Shown piece after piece: positions 1 to 7,290 of a stretch of DNA of 10,696 nt. The DNA lies in the NCBI GenBank assembly GCA_902478995.1, contig CABSNF010000069.1, forward strand, positions 1-10,696, read 5' to 3'. Made by a program: the position numbers and the translations under genes. How positions within the stretch are numbered: position 1 is the stretch's first letter; every line of letters starts with the position of its first letter. Under the pieces are notes generated by a model. The model saw only the letters and a list, made by a program, of their open reading frames with translations. It was not told the origin of the DNA and searched no databases. This DNA is from an uncultured Collinsella sp. Lineage in GTDB: Bacteria > Actinomycetota > Coriobacteriia > Coriobacteriales > Coriobacteriaceae.

Positions 1-863
1 GTGCCGTCGGCCGGATTACGCGTAAAGGCGACGCCCGTCGCAGAGGTCTCGCCCTTGTTGCCAAAGGCCATGGCCTGCACGTTGACGGCGGTGCCGAGGT
101 CGTCGGAAATGCCATGCTGCTTGCGGTAGATGCAGGCACGCTCGTTCATCCAGCTGCCAAAGACGGCCTGGATTGCAAGGCGTAGCTGAAGCTCCGGGTC
201 GTGCGGGAAAACGGGCTTGCCGTCAGCGACCTCGAGCTCGGGATACAGGGAGGCATCGACGTTCTCGGAGAAGATGCCCTTAAAGGTCTCGACGAGTTCC
301 TGCAGGTCCTCGGCCGAAAGCTCGGAATCGACGCGAACGCCGGCGACCAGACGGGCCTGGGTCAGGGCGTTCTCGAACGGGTCGGCGTCAACGCCCATGA
401 CGACATTGGAAAACATCTGGATAAAGCGGCGGTAGCTATCCCAGGCAAAACGCGGGTTCTGCGTCTGCGCGATGAGGCCCTGGACGGAATCGTCATTGAG
501 GCCCAAGTTGAGGACCGTGTCCATCATACCGGGCATGGAGAACGGAGCGCCCGAGCGAACCGACACGAGCAGCGGATCGCGGGCGTCGCCGAGCTTCTTG
601 CCGCAGCGGGCCTCGAGGTCCGCCTCGGCAGCAACGATCTCATCGAGTGCGCCCTCGGGCCACACGTTACCGGCGCCGGAGTACTCGACACAAGTCTGGC
701 AGGTAATGGTAAAGCCACCGGGAACCGGCAGGCCGATACGGCTCATCTCGGCAAGGTTAGCGCCCTTGCCGCCAAGCACGAAGTTCATGGACTTGTCGCC
801 CTCGGTGACACAGGTGCCCTGGGCGTCGGTTCCAAAACGGTAAACCCTCTTGCAATCGCTCAC
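1..863 (-). CDS. ppdK: Pyruvate, phosphate dikinase, N-terminal part (cut by window edge)
   Basis: PPDK interconverts pyruvate + ATP + phosphate and PEP + AMP + pyrophosphate in the cytoplasm. Translating the minus strand from a GTG at 863 gives 287 residues before the window ends, about a third of the usual 870-900. It covers the ATP-grasp nucleotide-binding domain: GGKGANLAEM at residues 31-40, PVPGGFTIT at 46-54, and the conserved SVRSGAPFSMPGMMDT block at 101-116, whose Arg103 matches the family's ATP-contacting Arg. The phospho-His and PEP/pyruvate domains lie outside the window. The GTG is preceded by AAGGGGAAG at good spacing; the nearby ATG at 880 is out of frame and hits a stop after six codons. 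The regulator that phosphorylates PPDK is encoded immediately upstream, which supports PPDK over PEP synthase. Confidence 0.95.
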   Translation of the reverse strand, partial: MSDCKRVYRFGTDAQGTCVTEGDKSMNFVLGGKGANLAEMSRIGLPVPGGFTITCQTCVEYSGAGNVWPEGALDEIVAAEADLEARCGKKLGDARDPLLVSVRSGAPFSMPGMMDTVLNLGLNDDSVQGLIAQTQNPRFAWDSYRRFIQMFSNVVMGVDADPFENALTQARLVAGVRVDSELSAEDLQELVETFKGIFSENVDASLYPELEVADGKPVFPHDPELQLRLAIQAVFGSWMNERACIYRKQHGISDDLGTAVNVQAMAFGNKGETSATGVAFTRNPADG

Positions 864-938
864 GATACTTCCCCTTCCATGCGCTCTCGCGCACGACCGT
901 GGTAACGAATCGACCCACCGGATGCGGGCCGTGAGGGA

Positions 939-944
939 ACTATA
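939..944 (-). promoter_or_regulatory. Candidate -10 box proximal to ppdK
   Basis: On the minus strand this reads TATAGT, 5 of 6 matches to TATAAT, and would start transcription near 932, about 70 bases before the ppdK GTG. At 17-base spacing the -35 position is TCAAGC, a poor match, so the site would need an activator. The GGTAAACG repeats lie just upstream. Only one box supports this call. Confidence 0.3.
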
Positions 945-985
945 CGGCGCGTTTTGGGCAGGCTTGAGCAGAGGGTGCGCGGTTT

Positions 986-1014
986 GGTAAACGTGCTAAA
1001 ACTGGCGGTAAACG
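986..1014. repeat. GGTAAACG direct repeat, 21-bp phased
   Basis: GGTAAACG occurs at 986-993 and again at 1007-1014, exactly 21 bases apart, which is two helical turns and puts both copies on the same DNA face. The left copy lies in a short palindrome, GTTTGGTAAAC (983-992 region, GTTT-N3-AAAC). The reverse complement of its GGTAA core appears at 1029-1033 (TTACC). Relative to the TATAGT box the two copies centre near -57 and -78. This is compatible with an activator site for ppdK, but no known regulator motif is recognised. Confidence 0.4.
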
Positions 1015-1098
1015 GTAGATAAAGGTGGTTACCTTATGAAGATACCACTGCAAGAGAAATGCAGGTCAGATGCAAGTTTCATGCTAAATCGCTTTATC

Positions 1099-1127
1099 AT
1101 TATCGTGCATTATTTTGAGGTAGTCTA
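1099..1127 (-). promoter_or_regulatory. Candidate promoter reading toward ppdK
   Basis: Minus-strand -35 TAGACT (1122-1127; 4 of 6 matches to TTGACA) and -10 GATAAT (1099-1104; 5 of 6) are separated by the ideal 17 bases, in an AT-rich patch that stands out from the GC-rich surroundings. Start would be near 1092, leaving a leader of about 230 bases before the ppdK GTG. Confidence 0.5.
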
Positions 1128-1160
1128 TTTAGGACGGGGCTTTTTAACTACTCCAATGAG

Positions 1161-2036
1161 CTAACTTTGCTGCACTCGACTGGCGGCGCGGCGGGCGCGG
1201 GCTTCTTGGATTTCCTCCAAGTGGCTAATGATCTCGGCAGCGCTTTCCTCGATGGCCTTGCCGTCGGTACGCACCACAAAGCAGCCTAGGCGCTTCATGA
1301 GGGCACGAGCTTCCTCGAGCTCGCTGCGCACGCTCTCGGGCTCGGCATAGGAGCCGGCAACGGCACGGGCGTAGTCATCGCCCAAGCGGCTATCGCGAAT
1401 CTCGGAAATAACGTCGACGGTCGAAATCAGGCCAAACAAACGCATCGGGTCGACCTCGTAAATTGACTTGGGCGGCTCCATGCCATGGGCCAACGGAACA
1501 TTGGCAACCTTGTAACCTTGAAAGGCCAAAAACATCGACAGCGGCGTCTTGGACGTGCGCGATACGCCCAGCAGCACGATATCGGCTCCCGAAAGGTCGT
1601 CGCAGCCGCGTCCATCATCGTGCTCAACGAAATATTCCATGGCCTCGATACGATGGAAATAGCGGTCATCGGTCCTGTGAATCACGCCCGCAACGCCTTT
1701 GGGCGGCACACCGATGAGCGACGACAGCACGGCGAGCGTCGGGCCGATCAGGTCGACCGAGCGAATATGCAGCATGCCCAGGTAATCGAGCACACGAGCA
1801 CGTAGCGCCGGGTCGACGATGGTATGGAACACGGCGATATCGCGATGGTCGGCATCGACGCGCGGCCCCACAAATGACTTGACCTGCTCCACAGAAGTCA
1901 CCTTAGGCAGGCGCAAAACACAAAAAGCCCCTTCATCAAATTGCCCGGACGCCGCAAGCACCACCTCACAAGCGGTATCACCGAGCGAGTCGGAGATAAC
2001 GATAACGGTGGGACGAGCGGTGACCGGGCAATCCAT
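1161..2036 (-). CDS. yqfL: PPDK regulatory protein (bifunctional Ser/Thr kinase and pyrophosphorylase, DUF299/PSRP family)
   Basis: Proteins of this family (ppsR in E. coli, yqfL in Bacillus, RP in plants) inactivate PPDK or PEP synthase by ADP-dependent phosphorylation of an active-site Thr and reactivate it by phosphate-dependent dephosphorylation. The 291-residue product, slightly longer than the usual 270, shows the N-terminal VIVISDSLGDTA (residues 11-22) and the diagnostic P-loop-like GVSRTSKTPLS at 157-167, followed by QGYKVANVPL. The C-terminal 25 residues are charged and probably a helical tail. ATG at 2036 is preceded by AAAGGAG at good spacing. It follows glyS by 34 bases and precedes ppdK, so the likely target is PPDK. 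The kinase/phosphorylase activity is inferred from the family. Confidence 0.93.
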   Translation of the reverse strand: MDCPVTARPTVIVISDSLGDTACEVVLAASGQFDEGAFCVLRLPKVTSVEQVKSFVGPRVDADHRDIAVFHTIVDPALRARVLDYLGMLHIRSVDLIGPTLAVLSSLIGVPPKGVAGVIHRTDDRYFHRIEAMEYFVEHDDGRGCDDLSGADIVLLGVSRTSKTPLSMFLAFQGYKVANVPLAHGMEPPKSIYEVDPMRLFGLISTVDVISEIRDSRLGDDYARAVAGSYAEPESVRSELEEARALMKRLGCFVVRTDGKAIEESAAEIISHLEEIQEARARRAASRVQQS

Positions 2037-2070
2037 GCGGGGCTCCTTTTGCGCTTACGCGCAGGCTGGC

Positions 2071-4167
2071 TTACTTTTTGCGGGCAAGCTCACCGATGTT
2101 GGCAATGCCGGAGAAAACGGCCTCGAAGCGGTTGAGCAGCTTAAGGCGATTATCGCGGAGCTGCTCGTCCTTGTCCATGACCATAACCTCATCGAAGAAG
2201 CGGTCGATGGGGGCGCGCAGGGCGGCAAGGGCCGCAAATGCGGCCGGGTAATCCTCGGCAGCAAGGGCGGCGTCGACAGCGGTCTGAGCAGCCTCGGAGG
2301 CATCGGCAAGCGCGAGCTCGACCTCGCCCATCAGGGCGCGGTCGTACTCCGCGCCCAGCTCGGGCTTGGAGATATGCGCGGCACGGGCATAGGCCGTCGC
2401 CAGGTTGTCAAAGGTCTCGGCGTCGTTCTTGCGAGCCTCGTCGAGGGCGGCGCAGCGGGCGAAGAAGACGGACGGGGCGATGATGTGCACCGCAGAGACG
2501 GCGGCAACGGTATCGGCCGGGATCTTCTCGTCGCGGGCCATGCTCACCAGGCGGCCATGGAAGAAGTCGCGAACCTGCTGGGCGACTTCGGCGGCGTCAA
2601 ACTCAATGCCCTGCTCACTATAGAGCTCGAGCGCAAAGTCGATGAGCGACGTGGGGTCGATCGGCAGGCGGTCGCGCAGGATGTTGATGATGCCGATAGC
2701 GGCACGACGCAGCGCATAGGGGTCGGAGGAGCCGGTCGGGGGCTCGCCGATGGCAAAGATACCGGCAATGGTATCGAGCTTGTCAGCACAGGCCACGATG
2801 CAGCCAGCGGTGCCCTCGGGCAGCTCGTCACCGGCAAAGCGGGGACGATAGTGATCGCGAATGGCGTGGGCGACCTCGTCGTTCTCCCCCATCGCGGTCG
2901 CGTAATAACCGCCCATCACGCCCTGCTGGCTCGTGAACTCGACGACGGCGTTAGACACCAGGTCGGCCTTGCACAGGTGCGCGGCGCGAGCAGCGTCGGC
3001 GGCAAGATGGGCGCCCAGATGAGCCTCGCGGGCAATAGCGAGCGCGAGCTGCTCGATGCGCTCGGACTTGGCGAGCACGCTACCGAGCTTCTCCTGGAAG
3101 GCAACCTTGGCCAAACGCTCACGGAACTCGTCGAGGGAGATCTTCAGGTCCTCCTCGTAGAAGAACTTTGCGTCGTCCAGACGGGCGCGCACGACGCGCT
3201 CGTTGCCGTCGATCACGCGCTCGGCGTTCTCGGGCTTGCTGTTGGAGACGACCACGAATTCACGCGTGAGCTTGCCCTCGCCGTCATAGATCGGGAAGTA
3301 GCGCTGATTGGTGAGCATGGACTCGCAGATGATCTCGTGCGGGACCTTAAGGAACTCCTCATCGAAGGTACCGACGAGCACCGTCGGCCACTCGCAGAGG
3401 TTAATGACCTCCTCAAAGACCTTCTTGGGCGTATCGACATGGCAGCCGGGACGGGCAGCCTCGACCTCGGCGATACCGGCGAGGATGGCCTCACGACGAC
3501 GCTCGGCAGAAAGCACGCCGGCATCCTCGAGCACCTGCTCGTAGACGGCGGGGCTGGCGACCACATGGTCACCGGGGCCAAGTACGCGATGACCACGCGT
3601 GGTGTTGCCACTCGTCACGTCGGCAAAAGACACGGGCACAACGTCCTCGCCCAGAAGGCAGCAGATCCAACGGACCGGACGCACGAACGTGGCGTGCTCG
3701 TGGCCCCAGCGCTGACTACGGTAGTTGGGCCACTGCAGGCCGGCGATGGTCTTCTCGCACAGGGCCGTCAGGATCGGGGTGGCCGGGGCGGAAGGAATGT
3801 TCTTCTCGGCAAAGACATACTCGCGACCGTCGGTGTCCTCGCGGCGGACCAGGTCCTCGGCAGCCACACCGCACTTGCGGGCAAAGCCCTGGGCGGCCTT
3901 AGTGGCGTTGCCGTCGGCATCGAAGGCGATGTTGACCGCGGGGCCACGCTTGACCTCGTGAACCTCATCGGTCGCGGTGGCGACGTCGGCAACGAGCGCA
4001 GCCAGGCGGCGCGGGCTCGAGATCACACGGACCTCGCCGTGGGCCAGACCGGCCTCGTCGAGACCCTTGGCGATCATGGTGCCAAGCTGCTTGACGGCAT
4101 TGTTCAGCGGTGCGGAGGGCATTTCTTCCGTACCGATCTCAAACAGGAAATCCTTAGCGTCTGCCAT
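2071..4167 (-). CDS. glyS: Glycyl-tRNA synthetase, beta subunit
   Basis: The beta chain of the alpha2beta2 bacterial glycyl-tRNA synthetase binds tRNA-Gly and assists the catalytic alpha chain. The 698-residue length is normal. Visible landmarks are FLFEIGTEEMPS (residues 7-18), KRGPAVNIAFD (73-83), FVRPVRW (161-167), LTNQRYFP (285-292), the HD-like domain with KADLVSNAVVEF and GVMGGYYA (400-423), ADKLDTIAGIFAIGEPPTGS (461-480), SDPYALRRAA (481-490), and a C-terminal DALR-type anticodon-binding region with RAPIDRFFDEVMVM (651-664). ATG 4167 lies 3 bases after the glyQ stop, and its ribosome-binding site GAGGTGG is inside the end of glyQ, so the two are probably translated in a fixed ratio. 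No TTA, CTA or TCA codon is used. Confidence 0.98.
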   Translation of the reverse strand: MADAKDFLFEIGTEEMPSAPLNNAVKQLGTMIAKGLDEAGLAHGEVRVISSPRRLAALVADVATATDEVHEVKRGPAVNIAFDADGNATKAAQGFARKCGVAAEDLVRREDTDGREYVFAEKNIPSAPATPILTALCEKTIAGLQWPNYRSQRWGHEHATFVRPVRWICCLLGEDVVPVSFADVTSGNTTRGHRVLGPGDHVVASPAVYEQVLEDAGVLSAERRREAILAGIAEVEAARPGCHVDTPKKVFEEVINLCEWPTVLVGTFDEEFLKVPHEIICESMLTNQRYFPIYDGEGKLTREFVVVSNSKPENAERVIDGNERVVRARLDDAKFFYEEDLKISLDEFRERLAKVAFQEKLGSVLAKSERIEQLALAIAREAHLGAHLAADAARAAHLCKADLVSNAVVEFTSQQGVMGGYYATAMGENDEVAHAIRDHYRPRFAGDELPEGTAGCIVACADKLDTIAGIFAIGEPPTGSSDPYALRRAAIGIINILRDRLPIDPTSLIDFALELYSEQGIEFDAAEVAQQVRDFFHGRLVSMARDEKIPADTVAAVSAVHIIAPSVFFARCAALDEARKNDAETFDNLATAYARAAHISKPELGAEYDRALMGEVELALADASEAAQTAVDAALAAEDYPAAFAALAALRAPIDRFFDEVMVMDKDEQLRDNRLKLLNRFEAVFSGIANIGELARKK

Positions 4168-4170
4168 GGC

Positions 4171-5082
4171 TTACGCCACCTCGCCTTCCTGATCGGCATT
4201 CTCGTTGACTCCGGCGACCTCGGCCATGTAGGCCTCGCAGCACGCCTTGGCGACGGCGCGGACGCGCAGGATGTAGTTGGCACGCTCGACCGCGGACAGC
4301 GCGCCACGGGCATCGAGCAGGTTGAAAGCGTGGCTGCACTTCATGACGCAGTCATATGCCGGCAGCGGCAGCTTGCGCTCCAGGCAGGAATGGCACTCGG
4401 CCTCGTAGTCGTCAAACTTCTGACGCATCATCTCGACGTTGGCGACCTCAAAGTTATAGGCACTGAACTCGCGCTCGTTCTCGAGGAACACGTCGCCATA
4501 GGTCATGGGCGTGCCGTCGGGCAGGTAGCTCCACACCAGGTCGTAGACCGAGTTAACGCCCTGGGCGTACATGGCGATACGCTCCAGGCCGTAGGTGATC
4601 TCGACGGGCACGGGGTCGACCTCGATGCCGCCCACCTGCTGGAAGTACGTAAACTGCGTGACCTCCATGCCATTGAGCCAGACCTCCCAGCCAAGGCCCC
4701 AGGCGCCGAGCGTCGGGCTCTCCCAGTCGTCCTCGACAAAGCGGACGTCATGGTCGTTGGGGTCCAGACCGATAGCGGCAAGAGACCCCAGGTAGAGCTC
4801 CTGGGCGTTGACCGGAGAAGGCTTGATGAGCACCTGGAACTGATAGTAGTGCTGCATGCGGTTGGGGTTCTCGCCGTAGCGGCCGTCGGCGGGACGGCGG
4901 CAGGGCTGCGCATAGCAGGTGCGCCACTCGGCGGGACCGAGCGAGCGCAGCGTGGTCGCGGTATGGAAGGTACCGGCACCGACCTCGGAGTCATAGGGCT
5001 GCATAATGACGCAGCCCTGCTCGCCCCAGTACTGCTGGAGGCGCAGGATGATGTCTTGGAAGGAAAGCGATGAAGCGTTCAT
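4171..5082 (-). CDS. glyQ: Glycyl-tRNA synthetase, alpha subunit
   Basis: Catalytic class II subunit that forms glycyl-adenylate and charges tRNA-Gly with GlyS. The 303 residues match the family's usual 290-310. Signature stretches are QPYDSEVGAGTFHTATTLRS (residues 28-47), RRPADGRYGENPNR (62-75), HYYQFQVLIKPSP (78-90), FVEDDWESPTLGAWGLGWEV (115-134) and EITYGLERIAMY (161-172), the last carrying the motif 3 Arg. A Cys-containing segment, CHSCLERK (around 233-240), and the acidic C-terminus are less conserved. ATG 5082 has GAGGGG 11 bases upstream, slightly far. The 59-base gap to lepB is too short for a T-box leader. The alpha/beta enzyme is unlike the single-chain GlyRS of most Actinobacteria such as Mycobacterium. 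Confidence 0.98.
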   Translation of the reverse strand: MNASSLSFQDIILRLQQYWGEQGCVIMQPYDSEVGAGTFHTATTLRSLGPAEWRTCYAQPCRRPADGRYGENPNRMQHYYQFQVLIKPSPVNAQELYLGSLAAIGLDPNDHDVRFVEDDWESPTLGAWGLGWEVWLNGMEVTQFTYFQQVGGIEVDPVPVEITYGLERIAMYAQGVNSVYDLVWSYLPDGTPMTYGDVFLENEREFSAYNFEVANVEMMRQKFDDYEAECHSCLERKLPLPAYDCVMKCSHAFNLLDARGALSAVERANYILRVRAVAKACCEAYMAEVAGVNENADQEGEVA

Positions 5083-5128
5083 GCCTCTAATATCCCCTCG
5101 TCGAAACGATTACACGGTTAGGTACTGT

Positions 5129-5134
5129 ACTATA
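5129..5134 (-). promoter_or_regulatory. Candidate internal -10 box for glyQS
   Basis: In the 59-base lepB-glyQ gap the minus strand reads TATAGT, 5 of 6 to consensus, next to an odd palindrome GTACTGTAC (5122-5130). The -35 region at normal spacing falls in the lepB 3' end and is a poor match. It may give glyQS some transcription independent of the rpsP operon. Confidence 0.3.
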
Positions 5135-5141
5135 GCGGTTT

Positions 5142-5705
5142 TTAGTCGATAGCGCCGATGCGGTTGAGCGGCCAGTAGCGCACAAGCGCCACAGCGATCA
5201 AATCAGAGCGATCGACGGGACCAAAGTAGCGTGAGTCGGCAGAGTTTTCGCGGTTGTCGCCCATCACCCACACGCACCCGTCAGGAACGGTGTAGGGATA
5301 GCTTACCTGAGCGCCGGGCGCTTGGACCGAAAGTGGCCAGCTCATGCCCGTCGTATAGTCCTCGTCGAGCGCCTGGCCGTCAACGACCACCTTGCCATCC
5401 TGCAGGTCGACCGTCTGGCCGGCCGTGGCAATAACACGCTTGACAAGAACATCATGCTCGGAGGTGCCATCGGGGTTGTGAAACACCACGATATCGCCCT
5501 GCTTGACGGGCTGACCGAGCTCGAGGCTCACCTTTTGTGCCAGGATCTGGTCGCCAATCTCGATCGTGGACTCCATGGAGCCGGTGGGCACCACAAAGGG
5601 CTCGACCACAAACGAGCGAATCAAGAAGGTGGCGACCAGTGCGATCGCGATGACCGCGATCCACTCAAAAGCGCCCCTCAACGCGGAATGCTGCGATGGA
5701 ACCAT
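5142..5705 (-). CDS. lepB: Signal peptidase I
   Basis: Membrane-anchored Ser/Lys protease (family S26) that removes signal peptides from exported proteins on the outer face of the cytoplasmic membrane. From ATG 5705 it has 187 residues: one N-terminal transmembrane segment (about 14-30, AVIAIALVATFLI), catalytic Ser43 in PTGSMEST, catalytic Lys89 in VLVKRVIA, and box E, MGDNRENSADSRYFGPV (148-164). The short Gram-positive-type architecture with a single membrane anchor fits its length. An alternative GTG at 5711 overlaps the trmD stop as GTGA and adds two residues. I prefer ATG 5705 because the GAGGAG at the end of trmD sits 6 bases before it. Confidence 0.96.
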   Translation of the reverse strand: MVPSQHSALRGAFEWIAVIAIALVATFLIRSFVVEPFVVPTGSMESTIEIGDQILAQKVSLELGQPVKQGDIVVFHNPDGTSEHDVLVKRVIATAGQTVDLQDGKVVVDGQALDEDYTTGMSWPLSVQAPGAQVSYPYTVPDGCVWVMGDNRENSADSRYFGPVDRSDLIAVALVRYWPLNRIGAID

Positions 5706-5707
5706 TC

Positions 5708-6466
5708 TCACTCCTCGCTCTGCGAATACGAAGCGTCCAAAATCTCCTGCGCGTACGCACGCTCCTGGGGCGTAAGGCGCGCCGTCTCGATCAGATCGGG
5801 ACGCCAGCGGCAGGTGCGCTCGATGGCGTTCTTGCGACGCCAGGCATCGACCTTGGCGTGATCGCCACTCACGAGCACCGGCGGCACGCCTTCGCCGTTG
5901 AACTCGGCGGGACGGGTGTACTGCGCATACTCGAGCAGGCCTCCGTCCTCGGCGGTCGAGAACGACTCGTCCACATTGCTCATCTCGTCGCCCAGGGCGC
6001 CGGGAATCAGGCGTACGACGGCATCGGCAACGACCATAGCGGGAAGTTCGCCACCCGTAAGCACGTAGTCGCCGATCGACAGACGCTCATCGGCATACGC
6101 ATACGCACGCTCGTCGACGCCCTCGTAGCGGCTACACACAAACAGCAGGCGCTCACTTTTGAGCAGGCGCTCGGCCACATGCTGCGTAAAGGGCTCGCCA
6201 CAGGGGGTGAAGAACACTACGGTGGGCTTGGGACCCTCGGAGCTGATGGCCTCGATGGCCTCGGCAATAGGCTCGACCTTCATGAGCATGCCCTGCCCGC
6301 CGCCGTACGGCTCGTCATCGACGGTACGATGGCGGTCGTGCGTCCAGTCGCGCAGGTTATACGCCTTAAAATCAAAAAGGCCGGCCTTGCGGGCGCGGCC
6401 CAAGATCGATGTGGACATGACGGGCTCAAACATCTCGGGAAAGACCGAAAGGGTCTCGATCAGCAT
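5708..6466 (-). CDS. trmD: tRNA (guanine37-N1)-methyltransferase
   Basis: Adds a methyl group from S-adenosylmethionine to N1 of G37 next to the anticodon, which prevents +1 frameshifting. The 252 residues form a SPOUT trefoil-knot enzyme: DDEPYGGGQGM (50-60), CSRYEGVDER (111-120), SIGDYVLTGGELPAMVVADA (130-149), LEYAQYTRP (178-186), PPVLVSGDHA (195-204) and RPDLI (222-226). At the general-base position, usually D-S-F, the sequence is D-E-S-F (166-169), followed by a few extra residues before GGLLEY. ATG 6466 has GGGAGGA 6-7 bases upstream and lies 10 bases after rimM. Its last two Glu codons form the ribosome-binding site of lepB. Confidence 0.98.
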   Translation of the reverse strand: MLIETLSVFPEMFEPVMSTSILGRARKAGLFDFKAYNLRDWTHDRHRTVDDEPYGGGQGMLMKVEPIAEAIEAISSEGPKPTVVFFTPCGEPFTQHVAERLLKSERLLFVCSRYEGVDERAYAYADERLSIGDYVLTGGELPAMVVADAVVRLIPGALGDEMSNVDESFSTAEDGGLLEYAQYTRPAEFNGEGVPPVLVSGDHAKVDAWRRKNAIERTCRWRPDLIETARLTPQERAYAQEILDASYSQSEE

Positions 6467-6476
6467 GTTGTCCTCC

Positions 6477-6998
6477 CTACTTGTCCATATCGATCAGGCC
6501 GTCCATAACGTGGACGGAAATTGTTCCTGTGTCGGGAAGATCGAGCACGACCTGCTCGATCACGGGAATCAGTACCTCGCCGTACCGATCACCCTCGACA
6601 ACCCAAACATCGTTAGCGGGCGTCGACATGATCTCGACGATCGTGCCGATCAAACCGAAGCGCTCGTCGACCACCTCGCGACCCATCAGGTCGGTATAGG
6701 CAGCGTCGAGCGAATCGAGCTCAAAATCGTCACGATTTGCCAGCACGTAGCATCCCGTGATGCCCTCGGCGGCCGTCAAGTCGTCAATGCCCTCAAACGA
6801 GACCAGATCGCCATCGCCCGTATCGGTGACGGACACGACCGTGCAAAAGCGGTCGCGCTTGAGCGCCGGCGGCGTCAGGGCGACGCGCATACCAGGCTCT
6901 AATACAGAAGGAAGCCCCCGCAGCGGCTGCGCGAGGACCTCCCCCTTCCTTCCATGCGGCTTGACCACACGGGCGATGTTTTTGTACTGGGACCTCAA
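6477..6998 (-). CDS. rimM: Ribosome maturation factor RimM
   Basis: RimM binds uS19 and helps assemble the 30S head. The 173-residue product has the N-terminal beta-barrel domain (about 5-88; IARVVKPHGRKGEV at 8-21 is the family signature) and the C-terminal PRC-barrel (about 98-172; GREVVDERFG, PANDVWVV, GEVLIPVI). The frame has no ATG or GTG in place, so the start is probably TTG 6998. Only a weak AGGA lies upstream, at short distance, and the stop of khpA is 4 bases before it, so translation may depend on coupling to khpA. The gene order rpsP-khpA-rimM-trmD is the widely conserved one. Confidence 0.93.
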   Translation of the reverse strand: MRSQYKNIARVVKPHGRKGEVLAQPLRGLPSVLEPGMRVALTPPALKRDRFCTVVSVTDTGDGDLVSFEGIDDLTAAEGITGCYVLANRDDFELDSLDAAYTDLMGREVVDERFGLIGTIVEIMSTPANDVWVVEGDRYGEVLIPVIEQVVLDLPDTGTISVHVMDGLIDMDK

Positions 6999-7002
6999 GG
7001 TC

Positions 7003-7287
7003 CTAGCCCAGAACCTCTACCTCGACAGCAGTGTCGAGGCGAGCGGCCAGCGCACGGGCGAGCGTGCGAATGGCCTTGATGGTACGGCCACGACGGCCGA
7101 TGACCTTAGCGACGTCATCCTCGGCGACCGAAACCTCAATCGTAGAGGCGTCATCACCATCGATGACCTCAAGGCTCACGGAATCCGGGTCGTCGACGAT
7201 CTGAACAACGAGATATTCGACGAGATCGGCGATGCGATCTGAGAGCATTGCCTCACCCTCGAGCTGTGCAGCGTCAACCTCAGGCAC
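7003..7287 (-). CDS. khpA: KH-domain RNA-binding protein KhpA (YlqC family)
   Basis: Small cytoplasmic RNA-binding protein, which in other bacteria pairs with KhpB/Jag and binds many transcripts. The single KH domain carries the nucleic-acid-binding GxxG loop as GRRG at residues 64-67, in VIGRRGRTIKAI. From GTG 7287 it has 94 residues, longer than the usual 75-80. GTG has an excellent GAGGAG 6 bases upstream, inside the rpsP end. An internal ATG at residue 14 with GAGGG upstream would give the more usual length and cannot be excluded. It lies 3 bases after rpsP. Confidence 0.92.
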   Translation of the reverse strand: MPEVDAAQLEGEAMLSDRIADLVEYLVVQIVDDPDSVSLEVIDGDDASTIEVSVAEDDVAKVIGRRGRTIKAIRTLARALAARLDTAVEVEVLG

Positions 7288-7290
7288 GAT

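Larger units (their letters stand above)
864..1160. other. ppdK upstream intergenic region (297 bases, no gene)
   Basis: No protein-coding frame here looks real. Read on the minus strand toward ppdK, it contains a TAGACT/GATAAT promoter-like pair (1099-1127), two small competing hairpins that share 1048 (CTGCA 1048-1052 with TGCAG 1060-1064; GTGGT 1025-1029 with ACCAC 1044-1048), a GGTAAACG direct repeat (986-1014) and a lone TATAGT (939-944). I see no convincing GC stem plus U-tract after the yqfL stop, so readthrough from yqfL into ppdK is possible. Confidence 0.6.

Noticed and set aside
860..880. Mini-ORF (ATG 880, six codons) whose stop overlaps the ppdK GTG
   Set aside because: It has no ribosome-binding site, and its bases are simply the purine-rich Shine-Dalgarno site of ppdK.
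201..905. Plus-strand open frame opposite ppdK
   Set aside because: Codon-aligned complement of ppdK, open for the same codon-usage reason.
1120..1160. Terminator after yqfL
   Set aside because: The only pairing is a 5-bp GTAGT/ACTAC stem with a loop of more than 20 bases and no U-tract in the right place.
1819..5073. Very long open frame (1,084 codons) on the plus strand opposite glyS and glyQ
   Set aside because: Its codons are the exact complements of the glyS/glyQ codons, so a stop appears only where those genes use TTA, CTA or TCA. They use none until GlyQ codon 4, where this frame ends. The product has no recognisable fold, and the sense genes are unmistakable.
5083..5141. T-box riboswitch for glyQS
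   Set aside because: Glycine T-boxes need well over 150 bases. The gap is 59 bases, with no T-box sequence and no terminator hairpin.
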